Source of the DNA: an uncultured Lachnospiraceae bacterium
Lineage (GTDB): Bacteria; Bacillota; Clostridia; Lachnospirales; Lachnospiraceae
DNA length: 64,000 nt
Direction: 5' to 3'
NCBI GenBank assembly: GCA_910577275.1
Contig: CAJTMW010000019.1
Coordinates: 1 to 64,000 of the forward strand
Part shown: positions 55,149 through 64,000 of the stretch, piece after piece
How positions within the stretch are numbered: position 1 is the stretch's first letter
Layout: each line of letters begins with the position of its first letter
Translations under genes and position numbers: made by a program
Notes under the pieces: generated by a model
The model's database searches: none
What the model saw: the letters and a program-made list of their open reading frames with translations, nothing else
Told to the model about the DNA's origin: nothing

Positions 55149-57473
55149 ATGGCAGAAGGAACGAATTTAAAAAAGCATGTTCTGGTTTTAAATATGGAAC
55201 AGCAGATGGAAGAAGTTGCAAAGGAAATGTTCGGCAGGTCATTACAAGAGCTTTCCAATCAGGAAGCCTATTATGTACTGCTGACATACACGAAAAGACT
55301 GATGACGGTTTCCAATCACAATGACGGAGAAAAGAAGATTTACTATATTTCTGCGGAATTCTTAATCGGAAAGCTGTTATCCAACAATTTAATTAATCTG
55401 GGCGTTTATGACAGGGTTGACCAGATTATGAAAAGTAACGGAAAGAGCCTTGCGGAGATTGAGGAGTGCGAGCCGGAGCCGTCTCTTGGCAACGGCGGTC
55501 TTGGAAGGCTTGCGGCATGTTTTCTGGATTCCATTGCAACCCTTGGGCTTCCCGGGGAAGGAATCGGCTTAAATTACCATTTCGGCCTTTTCAGGCAGGT
55601 GTTTAAAGACAGGCTCCAGTGTGCGGAAAAGAATGACTGGATTGAAAATGATTCCTGGCTCACAAAGACTGACGTTTCTTTCGATGTACATTTCGGTAAA
55701 AAGAAAGTGGTGTCACGGCTTTATGACATTGATGTCGCCGGGTATGACAGCGGTGTTAACAAGCTACGGCTCTTTGACATCGAGTCGGTGGACGAAGATA
55801 TCGTGAAATCGGGGATTGATTTTGACAAGGAGGATATTGAAAAGAATCTTACCTTATTCCTTTATCCCGACGATTCCGATGAAGCCGGCCATCTGCTTCG
55901 GATTTACCAGCAGTATTTTATGGTGAGCAATGCGGCGCAGCTCATCTTAAAGGAACTGAAAGAAAAGAAATATGATTTGCGCAAAATGTACGATTACGCT
56001 GTAATTCAGATTAACGATACCCATCCCACCATGGTAATCCCGGAGTTAATCCGTATCCTGGTGGAGGAAAAGGCATTTTCCATGGACGAGGCAATCGAGG
56101 TGGTAAGCAAGACCTGCGCTTACACGAACCACACGATTCTGGCGGAGGCTCTCGAAAAATGGCCGCTTAAATATCTGGAAAAGGTGGTTCCCCAGCTTGT
56201 TCCCTATATTAAGGAGCTGGATAAACGGGTGGCGGCAAAATACGACGACCCGGCGGTGCAGATTATCGACAAAGACAACCGGGTTCACATGGCCCATATC
56301 GATATCCACTACGGATTTTCCGTCAACGGCGTAGCGGCGATTCATACGGAAATTTTAAAGAACACCGAGCTGCATGCTTTTTATGAGCTGTATCCCGAGA
56401 AGTTTAACAACAAGACCAACGGCATTACCTTCAGAAGATGGCTCCTTAGCTGTAACCGGGAGCTGGCAGGCTTCCTATCCGAGACCATTGGTGACGGCTT
56501 TAAGAAGGATGCCGATAAGCTTGAAAAGCTTCTGGAATTTGCGGACGACGAGAGAGTGCTTGACCGTCTGGCGGAGATTAAGATGAACCGCAAGAAGGAG
56601 CTTGCCGCATATGTGAAGGAAAGGGAAGGCATTGATTTGGACCCCGATTCCGTGTTTGATATCCAGATTAAGCGGCTTCACGAGTATAAGCGCCAGCAGA
56701 TGAACGCGCTTTACATTATCCACAAGTATCTGGAAATCAAGAGCGGCAAAAAGCCGGTAAGGCCCATGACCTTCATTTTCGGCGCAAAGGCTGCTCCGGC
56801 CTACGTGATTGCACAGGATATTATCCACCTGCTTCTGGTTCTGGAGGAGATTGTCAACAACGACCCCGAGGTAAGCCCTTACATGAAAGTGGTTATGGTG
56901 GAGAATTACAATGTCAGCTATGCGGAGAAGCTGATTCCGGCCTGCGATATTTCCGAGCAGATTTCCCTTGCCTCCAAGGAGGCTTCCGGCACAGGCAATA
57001 TGAAGTTTATGTTAAACGGAGCCGTGACCCTTGGAACATCGGACGGAGCCAACGTGGAAATCCACGAGCTTGTGGGCGATGATAATATTTATATTTTCGG
57101 CGAGAAATCCGATACGGTAATCGAATATTATGAGGAGAAAAAGCAGGGCAAGCCGGGCTATGTGTCGAAGAAATATTATGAAAAGAGTCCGGTCATCAAA
57201 GAAGCCGTGGACTTTATTATAAGCGATAAGGCGCTTAAGGCGGGGCATAAGGAGAATCTGGAGCGTCTGTACAAGGAGCTGATTAATAAGGACTGGTTTA
57301 TGACGCTGCTTGATTTGGAAGACTATATTGTAATGAAAGACAAGGCGATTGCGGATTACGAGGACCGTGAAAAGTGGAAAAAGATGATGCTTGTGAACAT
57401 TGCAAAGGCGGGTTTCTTCTCATCAGACAGGACGATTGCAGAGTATAACAGGGATATCTGGAAGCTGAAATAA
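55149..57473 (+). CDS. glgP: glycogen/maltodextrin phosphorylase
   Basis: A 774-residue GT35 enzyme that releases glucose 1-phosphate from alpha-1,4-glucan ends. The pyridoxal-phosphate site GTGNMKFMLNGA has Lys619. Other family blocks visible are EPSLGNGGLGRLAACFLDS, INDTHPTMVIPEL and NGITFRRWL. Length is slightly below the usual 800-830 because the N-terminal regulatory segment is short, as in other bacterial forms. GTGAGGAGAG precedes the ATG. It is probably regulated by the adjacent LacI protein. Confidence 0.95.
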   Translation: MAEGTNLKKHVLVLNMEQQMEEVAKEMFGRSLQELSNQEAYYVLLTYTKRLMTVSNHNDGEKKIYYISAEFLIGKLLSNNLINLGVYDRVDQIMKSNGKSLAEIEECEPEPSLGNGGLGRLAACFLDSIATLGLPGEGIGLNYHFGLFRQVFKDRLQCAEKNDWIENDSWLTKTDVSFDVHFGKKKVVSRLYDIDVAGYDSGVNKLRLFDIESVDEDIVKSGIDFDKEDIEKNLTLFLYPDDSDEAGHLLRIYQQYFMVSNAAQLILKELKEKKYDLRKMYDYAVIQINDTHPTMVIPELIRILVEEKAFSMDEAIEVVSKTCAYTNHTILAEALEKWPLKYLEKVVPQLVPYIKELDKRVAAKYDDPAVQIIDKDNRVHMAHIDIHYGFSVNGVAAIHTEILKNTELHAFYELYPEKFNNKTNGITFRRWLLSCNRELAGFLSETIGDGFKKDADKLEKLLEFADDERVLDRLAEIKMNRKKELAAYVKEREGIDLDPDSVFDIQIKRLHEYKRQQMNALYIIHKYLEIKSGKKPVRPMTFIFGAKAAPAYVIAQDIIHLLLVLEEIVNNDPEVSPYMKVVMVENYNVSYAEKLIPACDISEQISLASKEASGTGNMKFMLNGAVTLGTSDGANVEIHELVGDDNIYIFGEKSDTVIEYYEEKKQGKPGYVSKKYYEKSPVIKEAVDFIISDKALKAGHKENLERLYKELINKDWFMTLLDLEDYIVMKDKAIADYEDREKWKKMMLVNIAKAGFFSSDRTIAEYNRDIWKLK

Positions 57474-57564
57474 TGTTGGCTATTGTAATTCCGGCTGTTA
57501 AGTGTTAAAATGTTGTTGTTCTGAAAGAAATATAAGTTGATTTTTAGAATATTCGACCTCTCAC

Positions 57565-57610
57565 CAGGACAATGCCTGCTCTTCCGCTTAAGAAGAGCGG
57601 GCTTGTCCTG
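57565..57610 (+). terminator. long hairpin between glgP and the S1-domain gene
   Basis: CAGGACAA-T-GCCTGCTCTT pairs with AAGAGCGGGC-TTGTCCTG in an 18-bp stem with one bulged T and one G-T pair. No T-run follows. It could end the glgP transcript inefficiently or lie in the leader of the S1-domain gene. Confidence 0.45.
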
Positions 57611-57655
57611 TGAAAATATATGGGGAAATAAGCAAAAGGAAAGGACAAACGAATT

Positions 57656-58564
57656 ATGGAAGAAACAATGAAGGATTACGAGAAGGAACTTGAAGCGTCT
57701 TTTCGCAAAATTAATGAGGGGGATGTGATTCAGGGAACGGTGATTGACGTCAATGAAGAAGAGGTATCTCTGGACTTGAAGTATTACACACAGGGGATTA
57801 TCAAAGCGGCGGATATGAGCGACGACCCGGGCTTTTCCGTTCTGGACGATGTGAAAATCGGGGATGTGATTGAGGCGTCTGTGGTAAAAATGGACGACGG
57901 GCAGGGAAATATTCTTTTGTCTAAGAAGGAAGCGAACGCGGAGCTTGCATGGGACGTCCTGAACAAATATCTTGAGGAAAAAACGGCGTTGACCGTAAAG
58001 GTTAGTGGAGTGGTAAATGCCGGAGTGATTGCTTACGTGGAGGGAATCAGGGGATTCATACCGGCCTCCCATCTGGCGCTTTCTTATGTGGAGGACTTAA
58101 ATACCTATCAGGGAAAAGAGTTGACTGTAAGAGTCATTACCGTAGATAAGGAGAAGAAAAAACTGGTGCTTTCCGCTAAGGAAATACTGCGGGAGCAGGA
58201 AAAGGAAGCCCACGACCATAAAATTGCCATGCTGGTTCCCGGCACGGTGATGGAGGGCACGGTGGAAAGCCTGCAGCCTTACGGCGCTTTTGTGGATTTA
58301 AAGGACGGCTTAAGCGGTCTGGTACACATTTCCCAGATAAGCCAGCGGAGAATCAAAAAGCCCTCCGAGGTGCTGAACGTGGGCGATAAGGTGAAGGTTA
58401 AGATTTTAAACACGGACAACGGAAAAATCTCCCTGAGCATTAAGGCCGCCACGGAAGAAAAGGAAGTGGAGGAGACGGAGCGTGTCGATACCGCTAAGTA
58501 CAGCTCAAAAGAGAGCTTTGGGACAAGCCTTGGAGATATTTTTGCAAAACTGAATTTAAAATAA
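57656..58564 (+). CDS. S1 RNA-binding domain protein (ribosomal protein S1-like)
   Basis: A 302-residue protein with three S1 (OB-fold) domains at about residues 20-90, 105-175 and 190-260. The last is the most typical: GTVMEGTVESLQPYGAFVDL and GLSGLVHISQIS. It is shorter than E. coli S1 (six domains), as usual in Firmicutes. It likely binds mRNA at the ribosome or acts as an RNA chaperone. AAAGGAAAGGA precedes the ATG. Confidence 0.88.
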   Translation: MEETMKDYEKELEASFRKINEGDVIQGTVIDVNEEEVSLDLKYYTQGIIKAADMSDDPGFSVLDDVKIGDVIEASVVKMDDGQGNILLSKKEANAELAWDVLNKYLEEKTALTVKVSGVVNAGVIAYVEGIRGFIPASHLALSYVEDLNTYQGKELTVRVITVDKEKKKLVLSAKEILREQEKEAHDHKIAMLVPGTVMEGTVESLQPYGAFVDLKDGLSGLVHISQISQRRIKKPSEVLNVGDKVKVKILNTDNGKISLSIKAATEEKEVEETERVDTAKYSSKESFGTSLGDIFAKLNLK

Positions 58565-58578
58565 ACAGGAGTCTTTTT

Positions 58579-59247
58579 ATGTTTGATTATTGCTTATTTG
58601 ACCTGGACGGCACGCTGACGGACCCTAGAGAGGGAATCACCAAATCGGTGCAGCACGCCTTGCGGGCCTTTGGCATAGAAGAACCTGATTTAAAAAAGTT
58701 AGAGCCCTTTATCGGCCCGCCCTTGAAAGACAGCTTTATGGAGTTTTACGGTTTTACAGGGGAGGAGGCCGAAAGGGCTATTGCTGTTTATCGGGAAAGA
58801 TTTGCACCCGTGGGAATCTCTGAAAATCAGATTTATCCGGGAATCCCTCAGATGCTGGAGAGCCTTTACAGGAGAGGAATGCGTCTGGCGGTGGCGTCCA
58901 GCAAGCCTATAGGCTTCGTAAAGCAGATTCTGGCTCATTTTGACATCGAAAAATATTTCGACGTTGTAGTGGGGAGTGAACTGGACGGAACGAGAGGCAC
59001 AAAAGAGGAAGTTGTGGAGGAAGCCCTCGGGCAGCTGGGAATATTGACTATGCCGGTCACAGAGCGGCACGGCAGGTGCGCCATGACAGGAGACAGGAAA
59101 TTTGACATTCAGGGCGCAAAGGCTTACGGTCTTACCGGCGTGGGCGTGGGTTTTGGATTTGCCAGAGAAGGAGAGCTTGAGGAGGCCGGAGCCGAGTACA
59201 TTGCAGAGACGGTGGCGGAGCTTGCGGAGTTTCTTTGCGGGACATAA
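58579..59247 (+). CDS. HAD family phosphatase (phosphoglycolate phosphatase-like)
   Basis: A 222-residue hydrolase of the HAD superfamily. The nucleophile motif DLDGT is at residues 8-12 (Asp8, Asp10). Motif II is VASSK with Lys following, and the acidic motif IV is MTGDRKFDI. The helical cap between motifs I and II is the Gph/PpaX type. It may remove phosphoglycolate or another small phosphate ester. It follows the S1 gene by 14 bases and may be cotranscribed. Confidence 0.88.
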   Translation: MFDYCLFDLDGTLTDPREGITKSVQHALRAFGIEEPDLKKLEPFIGPPLKDSFMEFYGFTGEEAERAIAVYRERFAPVGISENQIYPGIPQMLESLYRRGMRLAVASSKPIGFVKQILAHFDIEKYFDVVVGSELDGTRGTKEEVVEEALGQLGILTMPVTERHGRCAMTGDRKFDIQGAKAYGLTGVGVGFGFAREGELEEAGAEYIAETVAELAEFLCGT

Positions 59248-59414
59248 GAAGGAAACGTGACGCGGAGATTCAGAGAAAAGCGCGGCGCGCGGGCAGAAGC
59301 ACGGAATGTAAAGGACAAATGGGGCGAACCGGAGAAAAACATGGAATGTGGGCAGAAAGCGCAGCGCATAAGCAGGGAAGAAATGGTGTCGGGAAAGTGG
59401 CGGAGTGGTAGCAT

Positions 59415-60350
59415 ATGAAAAATTTTTGGGAAAGAATGAACATGCGGTGGAGCAGGGAGGAGTTATCCGGCTGGGGCTCCTTTCAGAAGACGGTATATCT
59501 GCTCTGGCCCCTTCTTGTTTATTTTGTTGTTCATGACGTGGCGGAAATTCTGCTTTGGGCGGGAGCCGGCGGTATCTTTTCGGGAAAGGAAGCGCTGGCG
59601 TTATTTTTTACGGAAAATTCCGGGACGTTCCGCGGCGTGATAAACGGGTTGGCGATTGTCTGTGGCGTGGCGGCTATCCGGCAGGCGGTGAAAAGGGAAA
59701 TTGCAGGCGGAGAAAGGGGAAGTTCAGATATCCCTGACAATATCCGCAGACAGGAAGTGAAAAAAACAGATACGCCAACCTGTAAAGGCGTAGCTGACGG
59801 CGGCGGGGCGACGGCCCGCCTGACCCGATATTGCGTGGTGGCGGCGATTGCTTTTCTTTCGGCAATGGGGTTGAATCTTCTGATGAGTCTTCTGGGGATG
59901 ACCGGTATTTCCAAATCCTATGAGGAAACGTCGCAGGCTCAGTACAGTGTGAACTTTATTCCGGGCTTGTTTTTATATGGAGTAGTGTCGCCTCTTGCCG
60001 AGGAAGCGGTTTTCAGAGGAATGATTTATAACAGGATGAAGCGGTGTTTTAACTATCCCCTTGCGCTTTGCGTTTCCGCGCTGCTCTTTGGCTGTTATCA
60101 CGGAAATCCGGTGCAGGCGGTTTACGGGACGATTCTGGGGATTATGATTGCCTGGTGCTATGAAATATGCGGCAGTTTTGCCGTGCCGGTACTGTTTCAT
60201 GGGGTAGCCAATGTGAGTATGTATGTGATGACTTATTACGGCGGTTTGAAAGATATGAGTCGTCCGGTGGGTATAGGCGTTTCTGCGGTGTGTCTGGCGG
60301 GTGCGGCGGGGTTCCTTTTTAATTTAAAGAAGAATGAAGAAAAGGGATAG
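59415..60350 (+). CDS. CPBP family intramembrane metalloprotease
   Basis: A 311-residue membrane protein of the CAAX-protease/bacteriocin-processing type. The catalytic motif E196-E197-x3-R201 in LAEEAVFRGM is intact, followed by the second motif LFGCYHGN and the third FHGVAN. About seven membrane segments flank a basic loop near residues 90-125. Substrates unknown. The 167-bp gap before it holds only degenerate short repeats (variants of GCAGAAnGCnnnG and GGAATGT). Confidence 0.85.
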   Translation: MKNFWERMNMRWSREELSGWGSFQKTVYLLWPLLVYFVVHDVAEILLWAGAGGIFSGKEALALFFTENSGTFRGVINGLAIVCGVAAIRQAVKREIAGGERGSSDIPDNIRRQEVKKTDTPTCKGVADGGGATARLTRYCVVAAIAFLSAMGLNLLMSLLGMTGISKSYEETSQAQYSVNFIPGLFLYGVVSPLAEEAVFRGMIYNRMKRCFNYPLALCVSALLFGCYHGNPVQAVYGTILGIMIAWCYEICGSFAVPVLFHGVANVSMYVMTYYGGLKDMSRPVGIGVSAVCLAGAAGFLFNLKKNEEKG

Positions 60351-60444
60351 GAATCATGACCGGAATGGTTATGATGCGGTTATGATTCAGGAAAATAGCA
60401 GGACAGGAGAAAATGGACAGTATCGAAGAAAGGCGAAGAAAGTA

Positions 60445-61656
60445 ATGGCTGATAAAAGAAATGAAAAGCCAATTGTCGTGAGGTCGCATGACGTACATTT
60501 AGATTCCGACTATGTGCAGTGGATTCATAATATTAAGGAACGCTTCAGAACTACACAGATAAAGGCTGCTGTAAAAGTGAACTCCGAGCAGCTCCTGTTT
60601 AATTGGCAGCTTGGACGAGAACTTGTTATGCGTAAAGTGGAAGAAAAGTGAGGCAGCGGTATTGTTGAGCAACTGAGCCTTGATTTGAAAAATGAGTTTC
60701 CAGATACAAAAGGTTTTAGTACAACCAATATCTGGTATATGAAAAAATGGTATACGTTTTATAATGGGAAAGATGATGGAAAACTCCAACGGCTTGTTGG
60801 AGAAATGGAAACACAGACTTCAACAATTCAATCAAGAATAGAGCAGTACGGAAAAAATATAAATGCTGAAAAACTCCAACAGGATATTGGAGAATTTTCG
60901 TTTCCGCTATTTTTTGCATATGTTCCATGGGGACATCATATTGACATTATTACAAAATGCAAATCTATAGAGGAAGCATTATTCTATATGAACCATACAA
61001 TAGCAGAAGGGTGGAGCAGAAGCACACTTCAGAATTATATCAGGTCTGGTTTATATGGCAGAGCAGGTACGGCCATTACTAACTTTAGTGAGAAATTGTC
61101 TTCTGCGCAGGGAAAACTTGCACAGGAGATTACAAAAGATACTTATGATTTAGGATTTATTACATTGTCTCCGGATTATGATGAAGCGGATTTAGAAGAT
61201 GCGCTGGAACAGAATATTACAAGATTTTTATTAGAACTGGGAACAGGATTTGCATTTATCGGAAGACAAAAGGAAATTGTAGTAGCAGGAAAAACACGTA
61301 AAATCGACATGCTATTTTATCACATTCGGCTCAAGTGTTATGTGGTAGTTGAACTGAAAGCTGTTTCTTTCGAACCGGAGTTTGCCGGAAAATTAAATTT
61401 CTATGTCAATGCAGTGAACGAACTTATTCGGACTCCGGATGAAAATCCTACAATAGGATTATTAATCTGTAAAGATAAGGAACAGACGGAAGTGCAATGG
61501 GCATTTCAGGGAATCCAGACACCGATTGGCGTGGCATCTTATGATAATATTAAATTAGAAGAAATTAGGAAGCAGCTGCCTACGGAGAAACAGATACAGC
61601 AGCGTATAGAATTGGCAGAGGAGGAATTTAATCTGAACAGGAAAAAAAGAAGGTAG
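60445..61656 (+). pseudogene. DUF1016/YhcG-type PDDEXK nuclease with single nonsense codon
   Basis: A 403-codon frame encoding the DUF1016 N-terminal domain and a C-terminal PD-(D/E)XK nuclease (DMLFYH...VVVELK). It is interrupted by one in-frame TGA at 60649-60651 (codon 69). The context EEK-stop-GSGIVEQLS corresponds to a family motif in which Trp is expected, so TGG to TGA is the likely change. The rest of the frame is undamaged over 334 codons, which suggests a very recent loss. Start ATG 60445. Confidence 0.85.
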
Positions 61657-61669
61657 AGGAGGAAAAACT

Positions 61670-62269
61670 ATGCAGCATAAAGTAAAAGTAACGGTACTGG
61701 ACAAAAAGCTTTACCCCGAATTACAGGTGCAATACTGCGCAGACCCGATTTCCGGGGAATGTCCCTGTTATCAGATTGGGGATGAATTTATTTTTGAGAG
61801 ATACGGCAATGCCGACGATTTCTGGCATATGGGACTTAATACCCTCAGGCAAAGCGCCAAACCTGCGGACGGAACAGCCGGGGGAACGCGTTTTCCCCAC
61901 TGTTCCGAGGCGTGGGACGCCATTAGCAGATATATTTATACAGGACTGCAGGGCGGAGCGATTATGCGGGGCTGGATGAACGATGAGAGAATCATGATAA
62001 CCTGCTGTTCCGACGGAACGCGGCCTGTGATTTTCAAGATTGAGCGCATGGATTACAAGGCGGTGTATGTGGAGGGAATCAACTGCGACAGATGCCGGGA
62101 GAGGATAAAGGAAGCCTTAAGCGGGATAAACGAGGTCACGGATGTGGCGTTCAGGGAGGAGCTTTCGGAGGAATACATAGAAGTTTTTCTGGAAAAAGAT
62201 ATCTCCGACGATTTGATTAGCGATGCGGTTAAAAACTGCGGAGAATATCGGGTGAAAAAGATTGATTAG
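61670..62269 (+). CDS. TIGR04076 family protein fused to HMA-like metal-binding domain
   Basis: A 199-residue protein. The first 105 residues match the TIGR04076 family of unknown function (KVTVLDKKLYPELQVQYC, CPCYQIGDEF, Cys-rich). The C-terminal 65 residues look like a heavy-metal-associated ferredoxin-like fold with a CxxC at Cys139-Cys142 (GINCDRCRERI). It may bind a soft metal ion. A GAGGAGGAAAA site precedes the ATG, 13 bases after the nuclease frame ends. Confidence 0.75.
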   Translation: MQHKVKVTVLDKKLYPELQVQYCADPISGECPCYQIGDEFIFERYGNADDFWHMGLNTLRQSAKPADGTAGGTRFPHCSEAWDAISRYIYTGLQGGAIMRGWMNDERIMITCCSDGTRPVIFKIERMDYKAVYVEGINCDRCRERIKEALSGINEVTDVAFREELSEEYIEVFLEKDISDDLISDAVKNCGEYRVKKID

Positions 62270-62363
62270 CTTAAAATAGCAGTTCAGAAAAGAAAAAAGT
62301 CTGACAAAATATATAAAAACAATGAAAAGTCAAATAATCTGACAAATCCCCAAAAAGTTTATA

Positions 62364-62392
62364 TTTACAAAAAGAGAAAACAGGTGTATATT
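62364..62392 (+). promoter_or_regulatory. gltB promoter
   Basis: TTTACA (62364-62369), 17 bp, TATATT (62387-62392). Upstream, TCTGACAAA occurs twice (62300-62308 and 62338-62346), possible activator sites. Confidence 0.65.
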
Positions 62393-62401
62393 CTTACTTA
62401 C

Positions 62402-62443
62402 AGGTCGCAAAGGCGCGAGTTACAAGCCCTTTGCGACCTTTTT
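62402..62443 (+). terminator. leader terminator (attenuator) upstream of gltB
   Basis: A perfect 12-bp stem AGGTCGCAAAGG / CCTTTGCGACCT, 14-base loop, then five Ts. It begins only a few bases after the predicted transcription start, so most transcripts could stop here. The loop sequence GCGCGAG(T/C)nACnAGCC is repeated just downstream (about 62445-62460). Confidence 0.75.
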
Positions 62444-62563
62444 GCGCGAGCAACGAGCCGTGCGCGGGCGTATCATTCGCAAGAATGTATGCGCACACAT
62501 CCGGTGACTGCCGCGACAGCGAGGCGTAAGCCGAGTGCGGCGCATAAAGCGAAAGGAGAAGCT

Positions 62564-64000
62564 ATGTTTGATGTGAAAAAAACACGTCCCGACGCACCTT
62601 TGTATCGGGCGGAATTTGAACATGATAATTGCGGGATTGGCGCGTGTGTAAATATCAGAGGCGCAAAAACCCGGGAGACGGTGGAGAATGCCCTTAAGAT
62701 TGTGGAGAACCTGGAGCACCGCGCCGGTAAGGACGCGGAAGGGAAAACCGGCGACGGCGTGGGTATTTTGACGCAGATTCCCCACAGATTTTTCGAGAAG
62801 GTGACGAAGCCTCTTGGAATTTCTATCGGGAAAGAGCGGGAGTACGGCGTTGGCATGTTCTTTTTCCCGCAGGACGAGCTGCGCAGGAATCAGGCGAAAA
62901 AGATGTTTGAAATTATTGTGGAAAAGGAAGGCCTCACTTTTCTCGGGTGGCGTGATGTGCCTGCCAATCCCTCCGTTCTTGGGCACAAGGCGGTGGAGTG
63001 TATGCCCTGCATCATGCAGGCTTTTATCAAAAAGCCCATGGGTGTGGAAAAGGGTGTGGCCTTTGACAGGCTTCTTTATGTGGCAAGGCGGGTCTTTGAG
63101 CAGTCCCTGGACGATACCTATGTGGTGTCTCTTTCCAGCAGAACCATCGTATATAAGGGGATGTTTCTGGTGGGGCAGCTGCGCACCTTTTTTGCGGATT
63201 TGCAGGATAAGGATTACGAATCGGCTATTGCCATGGTGCACTCCCGTTTTTCCACCAACACCAATCCAAGCTGGGAGCGGGCCCATCCCAACCGATTTAT
63301 CGTGCATAACGGGGAAATTAACACTATCAGGGGCAATGCGGACAAAATGCTGGCCCGGGAGGAAAACATGGAATCCGGGCATTTGCGGGGGCTGCTCCAC
63401 AAGGTGCTTCCTGTGGTAAATACGGCGGGCTCCGATTCTGCCATGTTGGATAACACGCTGGAATTTCTGGTAATGAGCGGTATGGATTTGCCCCTTGCGG
63501 TGATGATTACCATTCCCGAGCCTTGGGCAAACAATACCACCATGAGCCAGCATAAGAAGGATTTTTATCAATATTATGCCACCATGATGGAGCCCTGGGA
63601 CGGGCCGGCTTCTATTTTATTCTGCGACGGAGATGTTATGGGGGCGGTGCTGGACAGGAACGGACTTCGCCCTTCCCGTTACATGATTACCGACGACGGC
63701 CAGTTGATTCTTTCCTCCGAGGTGGGAGTACTTGATATTGCGCCCTCGAAAATTCTGGTAAAGGAAAGGCTCCGTCCCGGAAAAATGCTTTTGGTGGACA
63801 CGGTAAGGGGAAAAGTGATTGACGACGACGAGCTGAAGGAAACCTACGCCTCAAGGCAGCCCTACGGGGAATGGCTTGACAGGAATCTGGTGCATCTCCA
63901 TGACCTGAAAATCCCTAACGAGCGGGTGCCGGAGTTTACGTCCGGGGAACTGGAACGGATGCAGAAGGCTTTCGGGTATTCCTATGAGGAGGTAAAAAAC
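62564..64000 (+). CDS. gltB: glutamate synthase large subunit, 5' part
   Basis: The first 479 codons; the gene runs off the window. It makes glutamate from glutamine and 2-oxoglutarate. The N-terminal glutamine amidotransferase nucleophile Cys23 in HDNCGIGACVN would become residue 1 after propeptide removal. Further family blocks are HSRFSTNTNPSWERAHPNR, HNGEINTIRGN and DGPASILFCDG. GAAAGGAGAAGCT precedes the ATG. A leader of about 165 bases with an early terminator suggests control by premature termination. Confidence 0.95.
   Translation, partial: MFDVKKTRPDAPLYRAEFEHDNCGIGACVNIRGAKTRETVENALKIVENLEHRAGKDAEGKTGDGVGILTQIPHRFFEKVTKPLGISIGKEREYGVGMFFFPQDELRRNQAKKMFEIIVEKEGLTFLGWRDVPANPSVLGHKAVECMPCIMQAFIKKPMGVEKGVAFDRLLYVARRVFEQSLDDTYVVSLSSRTIVYKGMFLVGQLRTFFADLQDKDYESAIAMVHSRFSTNTNPSWERAHPNRFIVHNGEINTIRGNADKMLAREENMESGHLRGLLHKVLPVVNTAGSDSAMLDNTLEFLVMSGMDLPLAVMITIPEPWANNTTMSQHKKDFYQYYATMMEPWDGPASILFCDGDVMGAVLDRNGLRPSRYMITDDGQLILSSEVGVLDIAPSKILVKERLRPGKMLLVDTVRGKVIDDDELKETYASRQPYGEWLDRNLVHLHDLKIPNERVPEFTSGELERMQKAFGYSYEEVKN

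Noticed and set aside
59248..59414. Possible gene in the gap before the CPBP protease
   Set aside because: No start with a ribosome site and no conserved peptide; only degenerate short repeats.
60649..60651. UGA recoding (selenocysteine or Trp) in the DUF1016 gene
   Set aside because: Other genes here use TGA as a normal stop, and no selenocysteine-type stem-loop is evident after it.
62420..63571. 383-residue minus-strand frame opposite gltB
   Set aside because: Shadow of the glutamate synthase gene, which has intact catalytic motifs and a ribosome site.

Overview
The window reads as chromosome of a low-GC Gram-positive gut anaerobe, most likely class Clostridia and probably family Lachnospiraceae. 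This rests on gene content: paired MATE pumps, an Rpn-type PD-(D/E)XK protein, a pyrophosphate-type phosphofructokinase, LacI regulators and Shine-Dalgarno-rich starts. No rRNA or marker gene fixes the species. Every convincing full-length gene is on the + strand; the only minus-strand unit is a tiny, probably broken one at 15.1-15.3 kb.

Layout. 0.1-5.4 kb: two MATE exporters, tRNA-Leu(UAG), an Rpn-like nuclease, and a cation/Ca2+ exchanger behind a yybP-ykoY-like (Mn2+) riboswitch. 5.5-8.3 kb: a three-gene regulatory operon (unknown 139-aa protein, a GGDEF protein with an intact I-site, and a BTAD/SARP-type regulator). The last two share a degenerate GGDEF-like C-terminal domain. 8.5-15.1 kb: a 2141-residue serine-rich repeat adhesin with 116 copies of a 10-residue unit, overlapping a 49-residue membrane protein. 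15.4-22.5 kb: a complete accessory Sec core, secY2-asp1-asp2-asp3-secA2. 22.6-51.6 kb: a very large glycosyltransferase array with six GtfA-like, four GtfB-like, two stand-alone Gtf3-like and three intact Gtf3/GT2 fusion genes. It also holds one decayed Gtf3/GT2 fusion, one GT8 gene with an in-frame amber stop, and a ferredoxin/F420-dehydrogenase-beta/pyruvyl-transferase fusion. 51.7-64 kb: housekeeping genes (PPi-type phosphofructokinase, CheX-like protein, LacI regulator, glycogen phosphorylase, S1-domain protein, HAD phosphatase, CPBP protease, a DUF1016 nuclease pseudogene, a TIGR04076-HMA protein, and the start of glutamate synthase behind a terminator-type leader).

How it works together. 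The 8-51 kb block is one functional unit. The adhesin is made in the cytoplasm, O-glycosylated on its Ser/Thr repeats by GtfA/GtfB-type complexes, extended by Gtf3, GT2 and GT8 enzymes and perhaps pyruvylated, then exported by SecA2/SecY2 with Asp1-3. The adhesin promoter and the secY2 promoter share a direct repeat, GAAAGAG-N5-GAAA, exactly 28 bp upstream of identical TATACT -10 boxes. The adjacent BTAD regulator is the obvious candidate to bind it, with the GGDEF protein offering a possible cyclic-di-GMP input. That coupling is inference.
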